From NCBI RefSeq assembly GCF_050433385.1, contig NZ_JBNPXI010000021.1:1-64000 (forward strand): DNA of 64,000 bases. The letters run 5' to 3'. A program made the position numbers and the translations under genes. This document shows, one piece after another, positions 1-8,435 of the stretch. How positions within the stretch are numbered: position 1 is the stretch's first letter; every line of letters starts with the position of its first letter. Origin of the DNA: Brassicibacter mesophilus. Lineage in GTDB: Bacteria > Bacillota > Clostridia > Tissierellales > Proteiniboraceae. The notes under the pieces were generated by a model. It saw nothing but the letters and a program-made list of their open reading frames with translations, was not told the origin of the DNA and did not search any database.

Positions 1-281
1 AGTATGGTGCTTACATTGTGCAGGAACGGATAATACACTGAAAGCGTGGTGCGGTTTTCATATTCATGGGCAACTTTTTTGCTATTATCATAGACGTCGC
101 CTTTGGTGTATAAAACATCGTAAAGCCGAACCAAAAAGGCTCTGAACGCCAGAACACCCTCACGTATGCTCTCTTCACTTGAAACATTTGTATATGCAGG
201 ATTGATCGCATATGCTTCGTGCGTTTCGGGCACCATAATTTCCTTCAAATAGCTTGCCACATCCTGAAGCGTTTTTCTCAT
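1..281 (-). CDS. Hypothetical protein, 3' part cut by window edge
   Basis: An open frame starts at ATG 281 after a good AGAGGTG ribosome site and runs off the left edge, giving about 93 residues without a stop. It begins MRKTLQDVASYLKEIMV and contains an EESIREGVLAFRAFLVRL stretch that looks helical. I do not recognise the family. Its base composition is visibly richer in G+C than the AT-rich genes to the right, and it lies on the same strand as the cassette genes, beyond the attC-like site at 484-553. It is therefore probably the next cassette or the first gene beyond the array. Confidence 0.6.
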   Translation of the reverse strand, partial: MRKTLQDVASYLKEIMVPETHEAYAINPAYTNVSSEESIREGVLAFRAFLVRLYDVLYTKGDVYDNSKKVAHEYENRTTLSVYYPFLHNVSTI

Positions 282-483
282 GTGTTTCACCTCTTGTAAT
301 TTATTTTGCCTAATATCTCTAAAACCAATTTGCAAATTCCTGTTTATCTGATTGTATATGAATAATTCATGTGTCACGTGATAGAACTTATATGATTTAT
401 CTAATTCGTTCTTAATTGGGGATTTTCTATTTCTTTTTTATTTATTTTTATGTTGATAGTCTACATTGCCTTTAGGGATTGCA

Positions 484-553
484 GATAACGGGTTATGGAT
501 TGTAGTCGTCCTATGTTTTTGATAGGATGACTACAATCCTATGTTATAACATG
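484..553 (-). other. attC-like cassette recombination site 1 (short)
   Basis: On the + strand a GATAACG box is followed by GGATTGTAGTCGTCCTAT, a short loop, the near-perfect complementary arm, and a GTTATAAC-ATG box. Arms inside terminal AAC/GTT boxes are the layout of an attC of about 70 bp. The sequence after the box (ATGGGGTGTTATCACTC) resembles that after the attC ending at 15935. A plain terminator-like hairpin is the alternative. Apart from this site the gap from 282 to 646 shows nothing. Confidence 0.6.
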
Positions 554-646
554 GGGTGTTATCACTCTTCAAAGACTTTCTTCAAATAACTTTTTATTAA
601 ATATAAATACAATTTATATTCTTGATATTATACCTATTTTGCGCAT

Positions 647-1399
647 TTATAATTTTTTTGCCAAATAGAGCGCTATTGTGTCATTAAGGACTATTCTATT
701 TCCTGAATTTGTAATTGCTTCTCGAATTCCGTTATAAAAGTTTGATTTATACGGTTCTTGTAATGTAATATGTGCACAACTCGTTCCTAGATAATTAACA
801 TATTCATCAGCATTAAAAACTCTTGTCTTTTTCCAATCACGATAATTATAATCAACAAATCTATAGTTAACAATATTGTCATAATTCAATCTACAAGTAT
901 ACTCTTGTTCAACATGAAAATATTCATCATAAACTTTCTGTATTTCATCATACAATGCCACGTTTGATGTTTTTTCATCAGTTCGAGTCATAAACATAGC
1001 TAATGTTCCACCAGTTTTAAGAAGGTTGTACACCTTTGGAAAACCAATCTTTTCAGGTATCCATTGGATAGTAGCAGCAGAAAAAACCAAGTCAAATTTA
1101 CAATCTCCAAAGTCATAAGTTTCAAAATCGCCGTTTATAATTTTGAAATTATTATATGCACCAAATTTTTTCTTTGTAAATTCAACAAAATGTTCACCAA
1201 GTTCAACAGCCAGGTAATCACAACCTGTTTTCAAAAACGGTTCAGTAGCTTGTCCTGTTCCTGCCCCAATTTCAAGTACTGATTTACTTTTATCAATATC
1301 GGCATATTTTATAATATCAGCAAAAAGCTCATCACAATAGCGTGGTCTCCACTTGTCAAACTGTTCTGGAATTTTATCAAATGTTTTTCTAAAGTCCAT
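647..1399 (-). CDS. Class I SAM-dependent methyltransferase (cassette gene)
   Basis: This is a 250-residue protein with the SAM-binding motif I VLEIGAGTGQ near residues 41-50, an acidic motif II position (YLAVELG), and FDLVFSAATIQWI as post-motif IV. This is the Methyltransf_11/25 fold, with a C-terminal part typical of small-molecule methyltransferases. The substrate cannot be told from sequence. A GAGGTGAAATT-ATG ribosome site supports the start. It lies between attC-like sites at 484-553 and 1519-1705 and forms one cassette with the site to its left. It is followed (higher coordinates) by a second, unrelated methyltransferase cassette. Confidence 0.85.
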   Translation of the reverse strand: MDFRKTFDKIPEQFDKWRPRYCDELFADIIKYADIDKSKSVLEIGAGTGQATEPFLKTGCDYLAVELGEHFVEFTKKKFGAYNNFKIINGDFETYDFGDCKFDLVFSAATIQWIPEKIGFPKVYNLLKTGGTLAMFMTRTDEKTSNVALYDEIQKVYDEYFHVEQEYTCRLNYDNIVNYRFVDYNYRDWKKTRVFNADEYVNYLGTSCAHITLQEPYKSNFYNGIREAITNSGNRIVLNDTIALYLAKKL

Positions 1400-1518
1400 A
1401 ATTTCACCTCACAAAATATAAATAATCTTCACTAACTATATATATCAATCAGATATAAAGCTTCAAAGTATGTTTCAATCAACCTCAAAGTTTTTCTCTG
1501 AAATGATAACGCTCTTTC

Positions 1519-1705
1519 TTATAACGGTTTGTGTTCATGAAGTCGATGAGTCGGACCCACGAAGTCCTTCTCCTAGGCGGCAACTCGTTTGCCCGACGAA
1601 TCGATTTGGTGGTGACCATTAATTTCTACCTTACAATACTCTAGAGCCCTTGCCCTAAGCACTTTTCAGCCGCCACCCGGAGCATGAACATGTTGTTATA
1701 AGATG
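1519..1705 (-). other. attC-like site 2 (long, about 187 bp)
   Basis: TTATAACG at the left end and GTTATAAGATG at the right end enclose inverted arms (GTTCATGAAGTC against GCATGAACATG) and a long, more GC-rich centre. The terminal boxes and arms match those of the sites at 7503, 13028, 15801 and 19369. It separates two methyltransferase cassettes. Confidence 0.8.
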
Positions 1706-1798
1706 TGGGGCACCTACAGAGGCTAGAGCAGCAAGGATGCTGCGACCCAAATAATTACTGTAAAACAACTTTTATTTATGCTTTTTTACATAAACACC

Positions 1799-2596
1799 TT
1801 AGCTTTTTCTTGAAATAAACAAACCCATTTCTTTAGGAATATTTATTGTTCCTTCTTTAATCCGTATCTCTTCAAAAAACTCAAACAATCCATCAAGGTC
1901 GCTTTCAGAAAAGCTCGCAAATGTAATTGTTGACTTAATCCAATCAACTAAATCCTGTGTTTCTGTGATTCTAAGGGAATCTTCAAATTCAACCAGTTTT
2001 ACATCATCAAAAAACTTATGTAATGTTTTCTCGCCATTTTGCATTGTAAATAATAGTTCGGTTTTAAAGGAATCAATTTCGGGATTAAAACGCTTTAATG
2101 CGTCATGTAAATATGGACGCATTCCGCCATTCCCATTTGTTGACGCGTAAAACCGTCCGTCATTTTTAAGCACACGTTTTACTTCAGCCAGTGCCTTGTC
2201 CAAGTCTGGAATATGGTAAAGCATGTGGTTTGCTATAATAATATCAAACACCTCATTTGGAAATGGCATATCTTGAATATCGACACGTTGTACTAATACA
2301 TTGTTATACTTTGAGTACTTTTGCCATACTGCATCTACCATCCCGAATGAAAAATCAGTTAAGACAAGTATACAATCTTCAGGCAAATCATCTATGCGTC
2401 CATACCATTGAGCAGCATTTCCGCATCCCAACTCCAATATACGAAAGCTTTTGTGGAACTCATATTTTTCAAATAACCAAGGATAAAATCCCTGCTCATT
2501 TGTACTATGTTTAGAATGTAAATTTATCCTTGCTGATAATTTGTTGTCATTTGAATACTGTTCTTTCACTTTCTCTCTTTTATTCATTTCAGACAT
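1799..2596 (-). CDS. Class I SAM-dependent methyltransferase (cassette gene)
   Basis: This 265-residue protein has motif I ILELGCGNAAQW near residue 53, an FDIIIANHMLYHIPD segment, and VKRVLKNDGRFYAST, the order of the Methyltransf_11 family. The substrate is unknown; small-molecule or antibiotic methylation is possible but not shown. A GGAGGTGTCACT-ATG ribosome site fixes the start. It shares little sequence with the neighbouring methyltransferase, so the pair is not a recent duplication. It lies between attC-like sites at 1519-1705 and 2711-2837. Confidence 0.87.
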   Translation of the reverse strand: MSEMNKREKVKEQYSNDNKLSARINLHSKHSTNEQGFYPWLFEKYEFHKSFRILELGCGNAAQWYGRIDDLPEDCILVLTDFSFGMVDAVWQKYSKYNNVLVQRVDIQDMPFPNEVFDIIIANHMLYHIPDLDKALAEVKRVLKNDGRFYASTNGNGGMRPYLHDALKRFNPEIDSFKTELLFTMQNGEKTLHKFFDDVKLVEFEDSLRITETQDLVDWIKSTITFASFSESDLDGLFEFFEEIRIKEGTINIPKEMGLFISRKS

Positions 2597-2710
2597 AGTG
2601 ACACCTCCGAATGTAAATAATTTTCAATTCGCTCTATATACTAATACCCAGCTACATAGTTATACTTATACAATCCGCAACAGGAAGTGGCAGAATCCGC
2701 GCCCCATGTC

Positions 2711-2837
2711 TTATAACGTCCCGGATTGCCGAAGCCTTTGAGCTGGACTCCAAAGGAATGCTTCTTGGCGGAGCTTGTCTCCCAGCGAAAAGGTTTGGGT
2801 CGGAGCGTAGCGGAACCGGCAATGCATTGTTATGTAA
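2711..2837 (-). other. attC-like site 3
   Basis: TTATAACGTCCC on the left and CATTGTTATG on the right enclose complementary arms GATTGCCG / CGGCAATG and a GC-rich centre with the GGACTCC and CTTGGCGG elements also seen in other sites. The stretch 2838-3035 shows no gene. Confidence 0.78.
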
Positions 2838-3035
2838 AGTCGCGCGCCTTCGAAGCTCAGAGGCTGACAGGACGTCAGCCCCTTAATTTCTATCCCTTAT
2901 ATTTCATAATATAATAATATTGTGCAAGAAACTTACTGTAGATTATGCTTATACTGTACGCGACCATGACTTTGCCTGTTGCAGAAGTTTTGCATAAAGA
3001 AATTAATTCAGTTAAGCCCTAACCACTCACCACAA

Positions 3036-3698
3036 CTAAAGTGTCTCATCCAACTTCCGAATCTTTGAGTGGGAAATTAAATATACATTGCCTAAAATGT
3101 CTATTTTGTCTCCCTTTACACGTACAACGCAATCTTTGTTCGACGCATAAACATTCATTTCTTCTGATAAGGGAGATAGTTCACCTTGAATCTGCGCAAT
3201 GTTATTTTCAAGATCAAAATGAGACAGGACAGAAAAATCGTCAAGGCCGATACCGTCGTAAATAGAGCTTATTTCACCTTTATAGCCAGTGTATTTCGAG
3301 CATAACCATTTAGCGGACATGTTTATCGCACCAGCGCTTGTCCCCATCACAACGGCTTTGCTTTTTTTAATCAAATCTGACAATTCATATTCAATCAAAA
3401 GACCGTTCTGTTCAACTGTATTTCCACCCAACAAGAAAATGACCGAAGCATTTTGAATTAATTTTTGGGCCTCTTCCTTCTGTACGCCATAATCAATTAA
3501 ATGATATTCATCAAAAATAATGTTAGCCTGGTCAAGCCACGAGCGTTCAGTAGCACCAACTTCCTCATCTTCATGAAGAAATGGATTCGCGCTAATCATA
3601 ACAAGCGATTTTCTATCAGTTATATCCTCATGCAACAACCTGACCAGCTTCTCAAGAAAAATATCGTTAAACCAACCGAAATAATAGTGAGTTTTCAT
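3036..3698 (-). CDS. Peptidase E-like serine peptidase, family S51 (cassette gene)
   Basis: This is 220 residues from the ATG at 3698, chosen because a strong GGAGGTACTT ribosome site precedes it; an upstream frame extension to 3803 lacks one and is probably not translated. The GTSAGA nucleophile elbow (Ser near residue 121) and the GGNT loop near 91-94 are the signature of the class I glutamine amidotransferase-like S51 peptidases (peptidase E, cyanophycinase relatives). Peptidase E cleaves Asp-X dipeptides in the cytoplasm; this member's substrate is inferred only. It is a cassette between attC-like sites at 2711 and 3832. Confidence 0.85.
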   Translation of the reverse strand: MKTHYYFGWFNDIFLEKLVRLLHEDITDRKSLVMISANPFLHEDEEVGATERSWLDQANIIFDEYHLIDYGVQKEEAQKLIQNASVIFLLGGNTVEQNGLLIEYELSDLIKKSKAVVMGTSAGAINMSAKWLCSKYTGYKGEISSIYDGIGLDDFSVLSHFDLENNIAQIQGELSPLSEEMNVYASNKDCVVRVKGDKIDILGNVYLISHSKIRKLDETL

Positions 3699-3831
3699 AA
3701 GTACCTCCTTAGTAAAGTTTATATAATATAAATAATCTGTAGTTCGCTTTATCATACTTGTATGAACCAGTCTCCCTAAAGCCAAGTCCTTAAAACCCGC
3801 CACAGGACGCAGCGGACTTGCGCGCGATTTT

Positions 3832-3932
3832 ATATAACGTCCCCTGACTTCCCGACGTCTAACGGTTCAATTAACATCCCCTTCCACTAGTCATGAAACC
3901 AATAGATGTTGGGAAGTCAATGTTAGGTGATG
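3832..3932 (-). other. attC-like site 4
   Basis: ATATAACGTC at the left and ATGTTAGGTGATG at the right enclose the arms TGACTTCCCGAC / TTGGGAAGTCA. It is about 100 bp and one of the shorter sites. It separates the peptidase E and HD-protein cassettes. Confidence 0.78.
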
Positions 3933-4019
3933 TTGCGTACGGAAGCTACCAATATCCATAAATGTGTAGTTGAAACGTAATATATAAATGTTATGTATCA
4001 ATCTTAGTACCGAAAATGC

Positions 4020-4553
4020 TTATACTGTTCGCAAAATACCAAATTCAGTTAATAAATTCTGAAACCTACATTTTTCATGTTCCATCACAGAGAAAAGGGG
4101 ATTATATAAACAATGATGCAAAACATCTGCATCTTTTAATACTTCATCAAATGCAGAATGAGTAGTCTCCTTAGAACTGTGGTTGCGAATAGCTGAACAT
4201 ATTAAATCGGTTTCATTATCAGTTGTTAATGACAACTCCCCAAGAATTTTACGTGCCAAAACTGCACCGTGCTCAGCATGATTTTCAGTATTCATGGTTT
4301 TGTAAGAATGTAAATCATGTAACATACCAACTATGGTCGCCAATTCAACATCTTGATTTCTTTTGAGAGCAATCATAGCACACGCTTGCGAAACTCCATA
4401 AAGATGGAGATACCCGCACCTTCTTTCTTGAGTGTCTTTCATATTTAATAGAATTTCATCAATATACTTTCGAAGCCTTTCAATGCGATTATCCATATCT
4501 TCAGCACGTCCATTATGTAAATACTTTTGAATTTTTTCAATATGGTTTTCCAT
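4020..4553 (-). CDS. HD-domain protein (cassette gene)
   Basis: This 177-residue protein has the metal-binding HD pattern: His50, the HD pair in MLHDLHS (79-80), a histidine-rich stretch near 92-94, and Asp in KDADVLHH near 131. This fold hydrolyses nucleotides or other phosphate esters, typically with two metal ions; the substrate here is unknown. GGAGGAAGAC-ATG supports the start. A longer frame overlapping its start in another register is a shadow. It lies between an attC-like site at 3832 and the attC remnant at 4635, beside the IS110 element. Confidence 0.78.
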   Translation of the reverse strand: MENHIEKIQKYLHNGRAEDMDNRIERLRKYIDEILLNMKDTQERRCGYLHLYGVSQACAMIALKRNQDVELATIVGMLHDLHSYKTMNTENHAEHGAVLARKILGELSLTTDNETDLICSAIRNHSSKETTHSAFDEVLKDADVLHHCLYNPLFSVMEHEKCRFQNLLTEFGILRTV

Positions 4554-4634
4554 GTCTTCCTCCGCCCATTATATATATTTTTTTCTAACTTCACAGTTTT
4601 TATCTTAAGTTTACAATTTCCGACTAGTACCAAT

Positions 4635-4667
4635 GCCATCTAACGTTTTGGATATATTACGATGTTA
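4635..4667 (-). other. attC-like site 5, left half, split by IS110 element
   Basis: Read in gene direction this ends ATCCAAAACGTTAGATG, a good R' box (GTTAGATG) preceded by an arm. The matching arm is about 1.65 kb away at 6304-6320 (ATCCAAA on the + strand, with GTAACATC complementary to GATGTTAC here). The simplest reading is one attC whose loop received the IS110 insertion. The outer R'' box on the right side is degenerate, so the call is tentative. Confidence 0.45.
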
Positions 4668-4714
4668 CACACTCTTTTTGTGGAATATCTGTAAATAGCT
4701 TGTTCGTATTATTA

Positions 4715-4940
4715 GCTTATACCAGTTTAGTCTTGGTATAAGTCTTTTTTTGTCAATAATCTAGATATAAACTAGGTAAAGAACGTATAGTTTGTTGGGG
4801 CCTAGATCCCGTCGTTTAAAGTGTTCAAGCCTAGGCTAGACTTGTTACCTCGATTAAGCTGGTTGGGGCTTTGACCCCGCATCACTTCGCGAACCTGAGG
4901 AGCTGTTGATGCTTAGGACCTAGTAAAAAAAGGAGGTATT
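4715..4940 (+). ncRNA. Candidate IS110 bridge RNA / structured leader
   Basis: Upstream of the transposase lie several hairpins: TTATACCA...TGGTATAA at about 4718-4742, GCCTAGGC at about 4831, and GGGGCTTTGACCCC at about 4865. In IS110-group elements a bridge RNA from this left-end region pairs with target and donor DNA to guide the recombinase. Position and structure fit, but no guide loop was matched to a target here, so the role is inferred. The stretch is clearly more GC-rich than the transposase gene. Confidence 0.45.
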
Positions 4941-4942
4941 CT

Positions 4943-6151
4943 ATGAATCCAATTTTATCTATTGATGTTTCAAAATCTAATAGTTATGCTGCTGCTTTTC
5001 TTTCTAATTCTAAACCTTTTTCTAAGCCTTTTAAGTTTAACCATTCTCCAAATGATCTTAAAAACCTTTTATCTTTATTGGATGAAATGGAGAATATTAC
5101 AGGCACAGAGCCAAGTATAGTTCTTGAAGCTACAGGTAATTACTCTAAGCCTATCACTTCATATTTTATGAGCCATGGTTATGATGTGATAGTACTAAAT
5201 CCACTTCAGACACATGAACTTAAGAAAAAGACTATTCGTAAGGTTAAAACTGATCCTGTTGATACTAATAGAATCGCTAAAGTATATTACCTTAATAGCT
5301 TCATGCCTACTAAATTGCCTGACAGTATTACTAGCAATCTGAGAACTGCCTGTCGGCATTATGAGGGTTTTAATATTCTCTACACTGAAGCTATCCTTAG
5401 GTTAAGAAGTATTTTAGATGTTGTTTTTCCTAATTATGATAAGCTCTTTTCTTCTGTATCTAGCAAGATCTCTCTTAATTTTCTTTCTAATTTTAATACT
5501 CCTGAGAATGTATTAAATGCTAATTTTGAAGAGCTTGTACAATATCTTAGAGTGCGTGGTAGAGCCAAATCATGGTCTGTTGAAAAAGCTAAGCTAATAG
5601 TAGAGACTGCCAAAGAAAGCTTACCTGATAATACGTCCCAGCAGTCTAATGTTTATGCTTTGGAGCAATATATCAAATTGCTCATTTACATACAAAATAT
5701 ATTGACTGATGTACGGGATCAAATGATTAAATGGGCTAAGCGTTCTCCTCAATACGAGCTTCTCCTATCCATTCCTGGAGTTGGAGATATGACAGCCTCT
5801 ACTATTCTCTCAGAGATCGGTGATATTACTAGATTCCCTACTGAAAAACAGATTGTGGCATTCGCTGGAATTGATCCATCTGTTTATCAATCGGGAACCT
5901 TTAGAGCTTCTAACAACAAAATATCTAAACGTGGATCAACATATCTTAGAAAGGCTTTATATCAAGCTACGTGTGCTGGAATTTATAGAAGGTCTAGTGG
6001 ATATGCAAATACTACATTAAGAGCTTATTATGATAAAAAAATAGCTGAAGGAAAGCCTTCTAAAGTAACTATTATTGCTACTTGTAACAAATTATTAAGG
6101 ATTATTTATGCTATCTTAAAGAGCGGTAAAACATTTAATTTAAATCATTAA
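4943..6151 (+). CDS. IS110-family transposase (DEDD recombinase)
   Basis: This is a 402-residue protein. The N-terminal RuvC-like DEDD domain is shown by LSIDVSKS (Asp near 8), VLEATGNYS (Glu near 60) and KTDPVDTNRIA (Asp near 102-105). The C-terminal transposase_20 domain is shown by LLSIPGVGDMTASTILSEIGD and the serine region ASNNKISKRGSTYLRKAL. Full length for the family, no frameshift, so possibly active. AAAAAAGGAGGTATTCT-ATG is a strong ribosome site. It is the only gene of its element and faces against the cassettes. Confidence 0.93.
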   Translation: MNPILSIDVSKSNSYAAAFLSNSKPFSKPFKFNHSPNDLKNLLSLLDEMENITGTEPSIVLEATGNYSKPITSYFMSHGYDVIVLNPLQTHELKKKTIRKVKTDPVDTNRIAKVYYLNSFMPTKLPDSITSNLRTACRHYEGFNILYTEAILRLRSILDVVFPNYDKLFSSVSSKISLNFLSNFNTPENVLNANFEELVQYLRVRGRAKSWSVEKAKLIVETAKESLPDNTSQQSNVYALEQYIKLLIYIQNILTDVRDQMIKWAKRSPQYELLLSIPGVGDMTASTILSEIGDITRFPTEKQIVAFAGIDPSVYQSGTFRASNNKISKRGSTYLRKALYQATCAGIYRRSSGYANTTLRAYYDKKIAEGKPSKVTIIATCNKLLRIIYAILKSGKTFNLNH

Positions 6152-6416
6152 TTAGTATAGATTATTACCTTGCAGTAGCACTTTTAAAACCTATTTTTTA
6201 ATAGGCTTGTTTACTATGCCTATTTTTACTATATTCTACTTTTTTTCAAAAAACCCTTGACAACTATTAGCTGGTTTATCTGTTGTAGTATCCCCAAAGA
6301 ATTCCGTAACATCCAAATTTCTTACACAACATAAGAAAGAGACGACTTAACTAACACTAAAATTATGCTACTACAGCTCTACAAATTGGAATCTATTACT
6401 TGTCTATATAATCGGT

Positions 6417-7250
6417 TTATGAGTAATCCTCACCAAAACGACTTGTTTTCTTTAGCACCTCTTTAACTATTTTTGCTAGTTGATCATACTTAGTATGATC
6501 AACTAGTCTAAAGTATAAGCTTTTTAAGAAAAGAGTTACATTAAATTCAATAAATAAATGATCAGGAACTATACCTGTTTTTTCTCTGTTACCAATGCTT
6601 CTAATCCATTCTTCAATTTCTTCTACAGGAATTATATCTCTTTCCAAAACCGCCTTAACAGCCGATATCATACGCTCATCCTCGTTGTTAATATATCCGT
6701 AGTAATTTATTTTAATTTTTTTATGTATTGAATCTAATATCTCTTTTAATCCTTCATATCCTATTATTTGACATTGTGCAAGTTCCACCAGAGCATCAGC
6801 ACCGTGGGCCGCCCCATGAGCCCAGCTTTTACCCTCTACAAAACCTCTTACATCCCTGTCCTCATTATAAAATTTCAGAACTTTCTTAAAAGCTTTTAAA
6901 ATATCACTATCAGATAAACGCTTCCTATGCTTATAGATAACACATGCAGTCACTTCAACGGAAAAACTCCTGTCAAAAACTGAATCTCCCATTTCTCCTA
7001 AGCCTTTGAAAATATGTTTTTCGTCCAATGCAATTAAAAATATCTCATATGCTTCTTCTGGTGTAAGAACATCACTCACTATCCATTCTACAAGAATGTC
7101 AAAAGCCAAGTCATTACGCAGTTCACCGTCAGTATCTCCTATATAATCCATCAGCTCTAAGGATAATTTATATGGGTTCACCCCCTCTGGTACTGTGTAT
7201 TTGTTATCTTTTATATTTCTTAATAATGTCTTTAATGCTTTTCTTTCCAT
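6417..7250 (-). CDS. DUF2785-family protein (cassette gene)
   Basis: This is about 277 residues from the ATG at 7250 (GCGGA-AATAT-ATG upstream); a start at 7271 is possible. The central WAHGAAHGADALVELAQC stretch is the recognisable core of DUF2785 proteins, whose function is not known. It looks all-helical, with alternating charged and hydrophobic residues, and has no signal peptide or membrane segment. It belongs to a cassette whose attC is the one split by the IS110 element to its left. The attC-like site at 7503-7655 lies on its upstream side. Confidence 0.8.
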   Translation of the reverse strand: MERKALKTLLRNIKDNKYTVPEGVNPYKLSLELMDYIGDTDGELRNDLAFDILVEWIVSDVLTPEEAYEIFLIALDEKHIFKGLGEMGDSVFDRSFSVEVTACVIYKHRKRLSDSDILKAFKKVLKFYNEDRDVRGFVEGKSWAHGAAHGADALVELAQCQIIGYEGLKEILDSIHKKIKINYYGYINNEDERMISAVKAVLERDIIPVEEIEEWIRSIGNREKTGIVPDHLFIEFNVTLFLKSLYFRLVDHTKYDQLAKIVKEVLKKTSRFGEDYS

Positions 7251-7502
7251 ATATTTCCGCCAACCTCTCATTATTTTTTGAGTTCACTTCTCTTGCCATA
7301 GATTACCATATCTTTTCTCAAAAGCCTTTATTATACATCTTTCACCTACTTATTATATTATTTTCACTACTAAAGTAATCCTTCATGGAATACTCTCTAT
7401 TCTTAACTTTATGTAGTACCTCATGTAATGCTTCATAATAATCTACTATTATGTTTTATCTATCTTATATATTTTTTATTTTTTCTGTTATTTTGCTATT
7501 AC

Positions 7503-7655
7503 AGATAACAGTCTTGTGTTCACGACGTCGCTTGAACCGGACACAAATAGCTAGACCGTCTTGGCGGTGCTCGCACCCGGTGAAGTGATGTGGTCTGACT
7601 TGCCCTCTTGAACGTTCTCGCTAGGACCCTTGCGTGAACATGTTGTTATAGGATG
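7503..7655 (-). other. attC-like site 6 (about 153 bp)
   Basis: AGATAACAG on the left and GTTGTTATAGGATG on the right enclose arms GTTCACGACGTC / TTGCGTGAACATG. The centre holds CTTGGCGGTGCTCGCACCC-GGTGAAG, a block shared nearly word for word with sites at 13028, 15801 and 17480. In gene direction the spacer is 5 bases on the R'' side and longer on the R' side, as in canonical attC sites. Confidence 0.85.
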
Positions 7656-7689
7656 TAGTGAACTCTGTGACAATCCACATAAGATAATT

Positions 7690-8232
7690 TTACTCGACAA
7701 AATCAATCTGTTTTGCCATTTCGATGCGAAACTCTCTCTTATTAACATCTTGATTTGTGTATGCAAATAAATCAAACCCTATGATTGAGAAACCACAACT
7801 TTTATAAAATGATATTGCATTATAATTACATGATTGTGTTTCTAAAATAATCATTCTTGCATTTTCTTGAATAGCAGTTAAACATGCTTTTTTCATTAAT
7901 GCTTTTCCTATGCCTTGTCCACGATGAGATTTTTCAACTAAAATATTTGAAATTCGCATTCTATTATTCCATTGTTCATGGCTTAGTTCTAAATAACCTA
8001 TTACATCTTCTTTTTCGACTACTCCGAAAAGTTTTGGATTTTCAAGCCAATCTGATAAAAGTGTATCTTCAAACTGTTTTTCAATTATCTTATCATATTT
8101 CTTTTTCATGAGAGAAAAATAAAAACCATTATTATCTTCTACAGCTTCAATGTCATAAAAAAATTCTGTTTTATATCTAAATATTAATTTTTTTCCTTTA
8201 TATGTTTCATTATTTAATAATTTAATTTCCAT
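7690..8232 (-). CDS. GNAT acetyltransferase, streptothricin-acetyltransferase-like (cassette gene)
   Basis: This is 180 residues from the ATG at 8232, chosen because AAGGAG lies 9 bases upstream; a longer frame to 8268 lacks a ribosome site. The acetyl-CoA loop RGQGIGKALM and the downstream pattern LETQSCNYNAISFYKSCGF-IIGFDLFAYTN resemble Sat-type streptothricin acetyltransferases (LETQ..N..A..FY..CGF). The fold is certain; the drug substrate is only suggested by these motifs. Such resistance-type genes are common integron cargo. Its attC is the site at 7503. The gene upstream in transcription is separated from it by group II intron 1. Confidence 0.85.
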   Translation of the reverse strand: MEIKLLNNETYKGKKLIFRYKTEFFYDIEAVEDNNGFYFSLMKKKYDKIIEKQFEDTLLSDWLENPKLFGVVEKEDVIGYLELSHEQWNNRMRISNILVEKSHRGQGIGKALMKKACLTAIQENARMIILETQSCNYNAISFYKSCGFSIIGFDLFAYTNQDVNKREFRIEMAKQIDFVE

Positions 8233-8378
8233 AAATGTTTGCTCCTTGCTTAATTTGAATAATTTCAATATTTTATTTCTTTAATCACTATTTTTATTAT
8301 AGACGTTCAAAGAATAACCCCCACATCACTATGTCCTAGTTACGGTAGACGCGTCAGTCACCTGACGCACTCCGCTCA

Positions 8379-8412
8379 GAATCCCGACGTGCAGATTTCC
8401 CGCACCGGGCTC
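8379..8412 (-). ncRNA. Group II intron 1 domain V hairpin
   Basis: The 34-nt hairpin (minus strand) starts GAGCCCGGTGCGGG and closes with CACGTCGGGATTC, the canonical domain V shape with an AAAT-like loop. The homologous hairpin of intron 2 is at 13919-13952. Confidence 0.85.
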
Positions 8413-8435
8413 TTCAAATATACTCGCTTCCGTAA

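Larger units (their letters stand above)
4670..6300 (+). mobile_element. IS110-family insertion sequence (ends approximate)
   Basis: The element comprises the transposase at 4943-6151, about 270 bp of structured non-coding sequence upstream and about 140 bp downstream. IS110 elements lack clear terminal inverted repeats, so the ends cannot be placed exactly from one copy. It faces opposite to the cassette genes and lies inside what looks like an attC site. Confidence 0.65.
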
